Shown here: positions 59,401 through 64,000 of the stretch, piece after piece | How the letters are laid out: the number at the start of each line of letters is the position of its first letter | Position numbering within the stretch: position 1 is the stretch's first letter | NCBI GenBank assembly: GCA_039621445.1 | Contig: CP154955.1 | Span: forward strand, 45,531,540-45,595,539 | Reading direction: 5' to 3' | DNA: 64,000 bases | Source: Euglena gracilis | Taxonomy: Eukaryota; Euglenida; Euglenophyceae; Euglenales | Made by a program: the position numbers and the translations under genes | Notes under the pieces: model-generated | The model's input: only the letters and a program-made list of their open reading frames with translations | What the model was told of the DNA's origin: nothing | Database searches by the model: none

Positions 59401-62400
59401 GTGTCGGGGATTCACGCGCAGCCGGGCTGGGGGGTGCTGGCTGGAGAGAAAAAAATGCTGGCTGGCTGATGGGGGAGGGGTATGGGGCCGGAGGAAACGC
59501 CCCGCCCGGGGCCTGGGCCTGGTCCACCACGCCGTTGCGGTCCAGGTCGAAGAGGTCCATCATCTCCTGCAGGGACAGCTTGCTCTGCACGATGCGCTGC
59601 CACAGCGACTGCCGCACCGACTGCACCCACGTCGCCAGGCTGCGATGGTGGTGTGGGTGGGGGGGCCCGTGTTGGGGGCAAAAGCCTCACAAGACCCCCT
59701 CCCCGCACCTCTCCAGTGCGCTTCGAAATACTTTCATGTGGGCCGAAAAAGGCGGTCTCGGCTATTATTCACATTATGTTACTGTGACATAATAGAACCT
59801 ATACCATCTTATACTATACTCTGCTGTATCAACATAAAACTATGCTATATATTACTATATCATTGTATTATATTATGTCTTGGCTAAATGGCGTTCCTTG
59901 GGGGGTTGCCGAACTTGTGATGCCACTGAGGACAGACACGTTTGCCCCCGCAACACAAATGCAGGAGCTTGGAGCGGATACATACGTGTCCTCACCCCTC
60001 ACCGCAGTCCCCGGGGAGTGGAAAATAAAACGCTAACTGGCAGGGATGAGGCTTCGGTTGACTTCGGCGGCAGTGGCCCACAAGGGTGAAGGGGCACACA
60101 TGGGGCCGGGCTCCACGCGGAACCGGTTCAGGAACGCCTCGTAGTCGATGAGGCCGGCCTCGTTGGCCTCCGCCAGGTGGGGCTGCAGCTGCTGCCAGTC
60201 CAGGTCCAGGGCGAGGGTGAAGGCCATCGTCTGCGGTGGAAATCCGCCGGAGGGAGGTGGCGGCAGGGCATCCCGGCACCGGCTGATAGACTGCTGAGCT
60301 GTGTTGGGCTGGGCGTGTTGGAACATAAACAGCTCCGCGTCAAGAACGTTGCATTCTGGAAAAAATTCATCAGGATGTGACTCTGGGCGCAAAAAAAAAG
60401 CCTTGGCCAGACAATTTCCTCTTTCCTTGGCTAGTCCTTTTTCAACACCTGCAATTGAATCGCTTCACAAACACTTGCTTTATCGGCACGACTGAGCTCA
60501 AATGAACTCCAGTCAAGCAATCCAATAAAACAGAAAAAAATATACATGCACCCGGTGCCAATACACAGGGAGCAGACCAGAAAAATAAACGTCAACGTAA
60601 CAAACGTCGCAAAATTGTGGAATTTCTCTCGACGTGATTCCGGATGAACCTTCAGAATGATTGGAAACACCTCCGTACAGAACTTGAACAATTGCCATTC
60701 TTCAATGAAAAAAATATTTCATTGCAGAACGAGGCGGCAAAAAGCACATGAAATTGTACTGTATAATTTTCATAAAGAATGCAAAAAAAAAGGACTCTGA
60801 AAAAAAAAAGTGCAAACATGATCGACCCAGAAGCGGCAGAATACCTCATAATCACAGAAAATTTTTTTTGACAAAAATATAATCTGATTATTATAATTAT
60901 TATAGATTTTGCCCAAAAACGTTGCACTGATATGTCACAGCAAATCGCGCAAAGGGCATGCCCAAAAACCTGAATCCACTGCAGCACTGTAACCAAGGGG
61001 CCTTGCCCATTGGCCACAGACTGGAATCGACTCCTGAGGCCGTCCTTCTTCTCCATAATGAACTGCCTGAAACACCAGAGAAAAGATTGTCCTGGCAGCC
61101 GTAAAATCTTTGTGGAGCACAGTCACAAATCTGCTCGTTATCAGGCCCATACCGCAATGCCTCGGAGCAACCCTGCTCTGAAGAACTCTGGACACATCGT
61201 CCAATATGGAAAGCAAGCAGTTCACACCGCTTTGAAAACACCATCATGCCTCCGTGTTTTTTGTCCGAGTTTATTTCACCCAAAAGCAACCTGTCCACAA
61301 TGACCCGTGGCCAACCCGAAGCTGTGAACCCAAAAAATTCAAGCACTTCAAACCAGGGTCACCCCTGAGGGTCACCTGTCACCCCACACTGAAACTTGGC
61401 TGCGCCCGTGAGGGGGTCCCGGGCTGGAAAAAAGAGTTACTCACTGAGTAGAGTGGAAGCAGTCTTAAACCCCAGGTCTTTTTGGTGGGGGGTCTGCTGT
61501 GGAAACATCCAGGGTGGTTCTAATTTTTGGACGCTTTGCCCGACCTGGACCAAAAAATCATCCCCCCAAAAACACAAAAAGTTTCAAACTTCTGCGCCAC
61601 GTGCCAAATGGAAGTTGCTTTTAACTGGAAATTGCCATAGTTGCATCGATTTTCAAAATCCCAGATAATCAGAACTGTCATCAATTTTGTGTCCAAGAAT
61701 GAGTTTCCAGCAATTTTTTCAGGGAATTTTTCCACCGCCCCACACACTTCACGGCGCTGAGGGGTCAAATTTTTTGGGGGGGCTTAAATTTTAAAACAGG
61801 GGGTTAAATTTACTTGCGAGGGCAACTGCATGTGACCCCCCACCCCACGACGGGGTCCCCCACACACCCACACACCGGATCAGGCGCAGGGTGGCGCCGA
61901 GCATTTGCGCGTCGTCGGCCGGCGGGGAGCCCGGCCGGGCCAGCCCCGCGGCCACCGCCTGCCGCAGCTCCACAAGGGGCGGGCTGAAGTACTCCGACGC
62001 CTCGAAGCGGAGGTCCTCGTAGATGACGAGCACTGCGGGGGTTGGGGGCAAGCGAAATGCATTTCCTGACGACAAACACAAATTGTGTGTGAACGGACCC
62101 AGCAACAACACATTTGGTGCCAGCCGGCACCACGAGCACTGCCGTCTTCATGCCGGATGCCCTGGCGAGAGAAACAACTCGGTGCAGTGGAGGGGCGAAA
62201 AGACAGGAGTGTATTCACCACAGCAGACTGGCAGCTGCCAGGGGAAGTATTTCCCGGTGCCAATTGACAACGCTGACTGCCAATTGTGTCGAGGCAAGTC
62301 CTCTCGAACAGATTCCCGCATCATTCTGCCATCGACAATGGAGACGTGTTTCTTGTGTGGGTCAGCCAATATCAGTAAACACTTCCCCCCCCCCCAGGGA

Positions 62401-62775
62401 GGTGTTTGAATATACGGATATATGAACATGTATATAAACTTATGCTGCACAAAGGGTACATGAGTTCACACTGCAATTGCTCTCAGCACAATTGGTCATC
62501 CCACACTTTCATATTACCGAGTCTGTCACTGAGTCTTGCAGCATCGCCACTTAGGTACGCACAAACGCACGCCGCACCACAACGCACAAGACAGCGGGAC
62601 CTGCGCCCATATTGCCGGTGTACCCGCAATAGTTGCTGGCACTGAACACCGTGATGAGCTTCCCGTCATGGGTAACCTCAAAGCCCTGGCCAGAGGATGG
62701 CACCTGCGACGTGCGGCCCAGGACACAAGAGAGGAAGCCTTGCTATTGAATTATATATATATATATTTATATATA

Positions 62776-62808
<33 letters not shown>

Positions 62809-63950
62809 GAAATGCCAGAGGTCATCCCAGCCACAGCTTGAACAAATCGAAGGCGTGGTGCGTGCTTGGCCTTGGCAGGAGAAAAAGGCACCGGAATGGG
62901 CGGATGAGTGGCAGGGACGGGATTTGTGTATGGGTGGGGGACGGACACCTGATGGGACCGGACGATGTAGCTGAGGCGGTTGTTTTGCTCTTCCAGGGCC
63001 CCGCGACATGGCCACCTCGACACAACGACCAACGCTACCCCAGAGGAAGCGCAACACTGGATGCAAAAGTTGTGGTAGGAATACCGCAAAATATGGGGCC
63101 CCAGGTGTCAAAAGCAGGGCGGTCCTTAACGGGAAAAAAAACTCCCGTCCCAGCACATTCAATGAAAATATACAGGGAAAAATCCAAAAAATGGCCATAT
63201 TTGGCAAAAGAGTGCCAATTTCGGGGGAAAAAAGGATTTCTGGAATCTTTACACCATCGTCCATCCACCTAAAACGTCGAAATTGCGTTTTTTGACTTTT
63301 AATTTTGAACCCATTCGATTGCCAGATAGGCGGTTGACCGTCCCTTAGGCCTAAGAGTCCTTAAGGGGGGTCCTTAAAAAAAAACAACTTACCGTACCTT
63401 ATGGACTGGTCAAAGGTGCAACGCCAACCGTGGTGCGGTGCTTCTGTGCCGTGAATGCGGGTGCACGTATGTCGTGTGCTATATGAGCTCCATGTCTATG
63501 TCCCACATGGAGACCAGGCTTCTTTTTAAGTCAGAAGAGCCCCCCCCCCCCCCCCCGGGGGAGGGGGGGTGGGTGGGTGGGTCCAGGCCGGACCCCCCCG
63601 GGGGGGGGGGTCCCGCGCTGGAGGCGCTGGGTATACCTTTTCGGCGCAAAGCGCCGAAAATTTTTGAAAATTGCCTTTAACGGGCCCGATTTTGGGGGGG
63701 TCCCCGTCCCCCCCCCCCCCCCCGGGGGGTCCCCGCCCCCCCTCCCCCCCCGGGGGTCTTAAAAAGAAGCCTGATGGAGACTGGAGCTGTGACGCAGACA
63801 CTGGGGGTTGAAGCGCCTACGACAGGGACGACAGGGCCCGACAGGGAGCGTCGGGGCCCTGGCCAAGAATTGGTGCGTCACGTCCGGGCCGAACTGCCAC
63901 GTCTCCGGGCCGCGGCCCCCGTTGACGCGGCCGAACGTTGGGATGGGGTC
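50044..63950 (-). CDS. PPEF/RdgC-like Ser/Thr protein phosphatase with C-terminal EF-hands (5' partial)
   Basis: Exons on the minus strand: 63950-63865, 62988-62949, 62703-62601, 62032-61876, 61066-60970, 60230-60100, 59639-59519, 58242-58189, 57826-57614, 57378-57280, 52443-52305, 51788-51706, 51091-50993, 50151-50044 (TGA). They join in frame to 509 residues. Residues 1-80 are the end of a PPP catalytic domain: [14 protein letters not shown] at 39-42 (the metal-ligand His) and VFSASNYC at 61-68. Residues 80-205 match the linker and degenerate EF region of PPEF. Canonical EF loops lie at 236-247, 331-342, 373-384, 421-432 (last position Lys, so possibly weak) and 467-478; several are split by introns. 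PPEF enzymes are calcium-responsive Ser/Thr phosphatases; this copy has more EF-hands than the animal ones. The 5' exons with the first metal ligands lie beyond 64000. The last exon reads to a stop, but a further splice cannot be excluded. Family call sure; substrate unknown. Confidence 0.87.
50285..50500. repeat. TA/CA/TG microsatellite
   Basis: (TA)n, (CA)n, (TA)n and (TG)n in succession, bordering foldback copy 3. Confidence 0.9.
50502..50795. mobile_element. Foldback element with telomere-like core, copy 3
   Basis: Same inner repeat (GTTAATGATGGAATAGGG / CCGTCATTAAC). Left hairpin CTCCCAACTATAT / ATATAGTTGGGAG and right hairpin CCCACTATATG / CATATAGTGGG, again with arms unlike copies 1 and 2. 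Inserted between (TA/TG)n tracts. Confidence 0.75.
51092..51705 (-). other. Nonconventional intron, phosphatase exons 12-13
   Basis: There is no AG upstream of exon 13 to act as an acceptor. A GCC repeated at both borders leaves the exact cut ambiguous by up to 3 nt, but every choice gives [19 protein letters not shown] sits at -8 in one register; the 5' trinucleotide is CAA instead of CAG. Confidence 0.65.
52444..57279 (-). other. 4.8-kb conventional intron of the phosphatase gene, packed with satellite DNA
   Basis: GT donor after ...DDDLMA and AG acceptor before LVQALD. The interior from 53340 to 57136 is repeats (see separate entries). 52560-53330 is AT-rich single-copy-looking sequence in which no feature was recognised. 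Confidence 0.75.
53340..57136. repeat. Roughly 164-bp satellite and duplicated composite block in the large phosphatase intron
   Basis: Units beginning near CGAAAAACGCTCGTTTTCGG start at about 54790, 54954, 55108, 55270, 55434, 55897, 56061 and 56220, spaced 154-164 bp. The array is broken at 55545-55895 by unrelated sequence. Diverged units lie at 53365-53720. A block with AATCCAGTCGCTCG...GATAAGAGCTCAGCGAC is present at both 54178-54365 and 56868-57055. Confidence 0.75.
58243..59518 (-). other. Nonconventional intron, phosphatase exons 7-8
   Basis: It starts GCCCAGGCCCC and ends GGGGCCTGCTCAG: CAG +4, CTG -8, with an 8-bp perfect stem. The junction completes the EF loop [12 protein letters not shown]. 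It contains the MITE 58318-58594 and long G/C runs. Confidence 0.85.
58318..58594. mobile_element. CAG...CTG MITE in a phosphatase intron
   Basis: Ends CAGGCTTGT and ACAAGCCTG; flanks ATCCCGCC and ATCCAGCA (6 of 8). The interior GGTGCCTGC/GGCAGGCACC blocks resemble 7870-8000. Confidence 0.7.
63115..63408. mobile_element. CAG...CTG MITE, GGCGGT subfamily
   Basis: Starts CAGGGCGGTCCTTAAC and ends CTTATGGACTG; flanks GTCAAAAG and GTCAAAGG (7 of 8). The interior is shared with 18644-18936. Confidence 0.8.
63515..63773. mobile_element. CAG...CTG MITE with perfect 8-bp target duplication
   Basis: Same ends as the copy at 5726 (CAGGCTTCTTTTTAAG) and a related interior in reverse orientation. The flanks ATGGAGAC at 63507-63514 and 63774-63781 are identical. 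It lies inside a nonconventional intron of the phosphatase gene. Confidence 0.85.
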
Positions 63951-64000
63951 CCTCCCAGGCCAGGCCGTGGCCGAACACTGGGAAGGACGTCCTGGCTGGC

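Larger units (their letters stand above)
62989..63864 (-). other. Nonconventional intron, phosphatase exons 1-2
   Basis: The intron starts GGCCAGGGCCCCG and ends CGGGGCCCTGGAAGA. CAG is at +4 to +6, CTG at -8 to -6, and the ends pair over 11 bp without mismatch. Splicing gives [16 protein letters not shown], as expected for a PPP phosphatase. Two 8-bp-TSD MITEs lie inside (63115-63408 and 63515-63773). Confidence 0.85.

Overview
This window is nuclear DNA of a eukaryote, most likely a euglenid (Euglena or a close relative). The evidence is in the introns. Several genes can be assembled by protein logic, and many of their introns are not GT-AG. Instead they carry CAG (or C-A/T-G) at intron positions +4 to +6 and CTG at -8 to -6, and their ends are complementary. 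That is the published signature of euglenid nonconventional introns; ordinary GT-AG introns occur in the same genes. Applying the rule blindly restores the reading frame and the family consensus at junction after junction. TTAGGG-type interstitial repeats are compatible with Euglenozoa. The species itself cannot be named from the sequence.

Layout. All recognised genes lie on the minus strand. From right to left: (i) a PPEF/RdgC-type Ser/Thr phosphatase with a long C-terminal EF-hand region, 14 exons, 63950 to 50044, 5' end beyond the window; (ii) PEX4, the peroxisomal ubiquitin-conjugating enzyme, 5 exons, 45746 to 43381, complete at 158 residues; (iii) an NPSN-type Qb-SNARE, 5 exons, 41546 to 35879, complete at 228 residues; (iv) a Ser/Ala/Pro-rich surface-type protein, 34548 to 28827, 5' end unresolved; (v) a secreted PC-esterase (PMR5/TBL-like), about 19195 to 7529, partly resolved; (vi) a possible signal-peptide exon at 1427. 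No shared pathway is evident. The genes cover peroxisome import, membrane fusion, calcium-regulated dephosphorylation and cell-surface or polysaccharide chemistry.

Most of the rest is mobile and repetitive DNA, inside and between genes. One class (about 260-400 bp MITEs and 0.8-1.9 kb relatives) begins CAG/CAA and ends CTG/TTG. It is flanked by 8-bp direct repeats, perfect in six copies, like hAT transposons. The nonconventional introns have the same ends, and the intron rule removes exactly 3+5 = 8 nt beyond the CAG...CTG core, which is one target duplication. This suggests directly how such introns could arise and be spliced precisely. A second class has poly-C/poly-G ends and duplicates TA; one copy has its empty site in the neighbouring tandem repeat. 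A third class is a foldback element with a telomere-like core and hairpin ends whose arms differ between copies but still pair.

Long microsatellites (CA, GATA, TA/TATG), minisatellites, a roughly 164-bp satellite in a 4.8-kb phosphatase intron, and many G/C homopolymer runs complete the picture. Most long open frames in the window are artefacts of these repeats.
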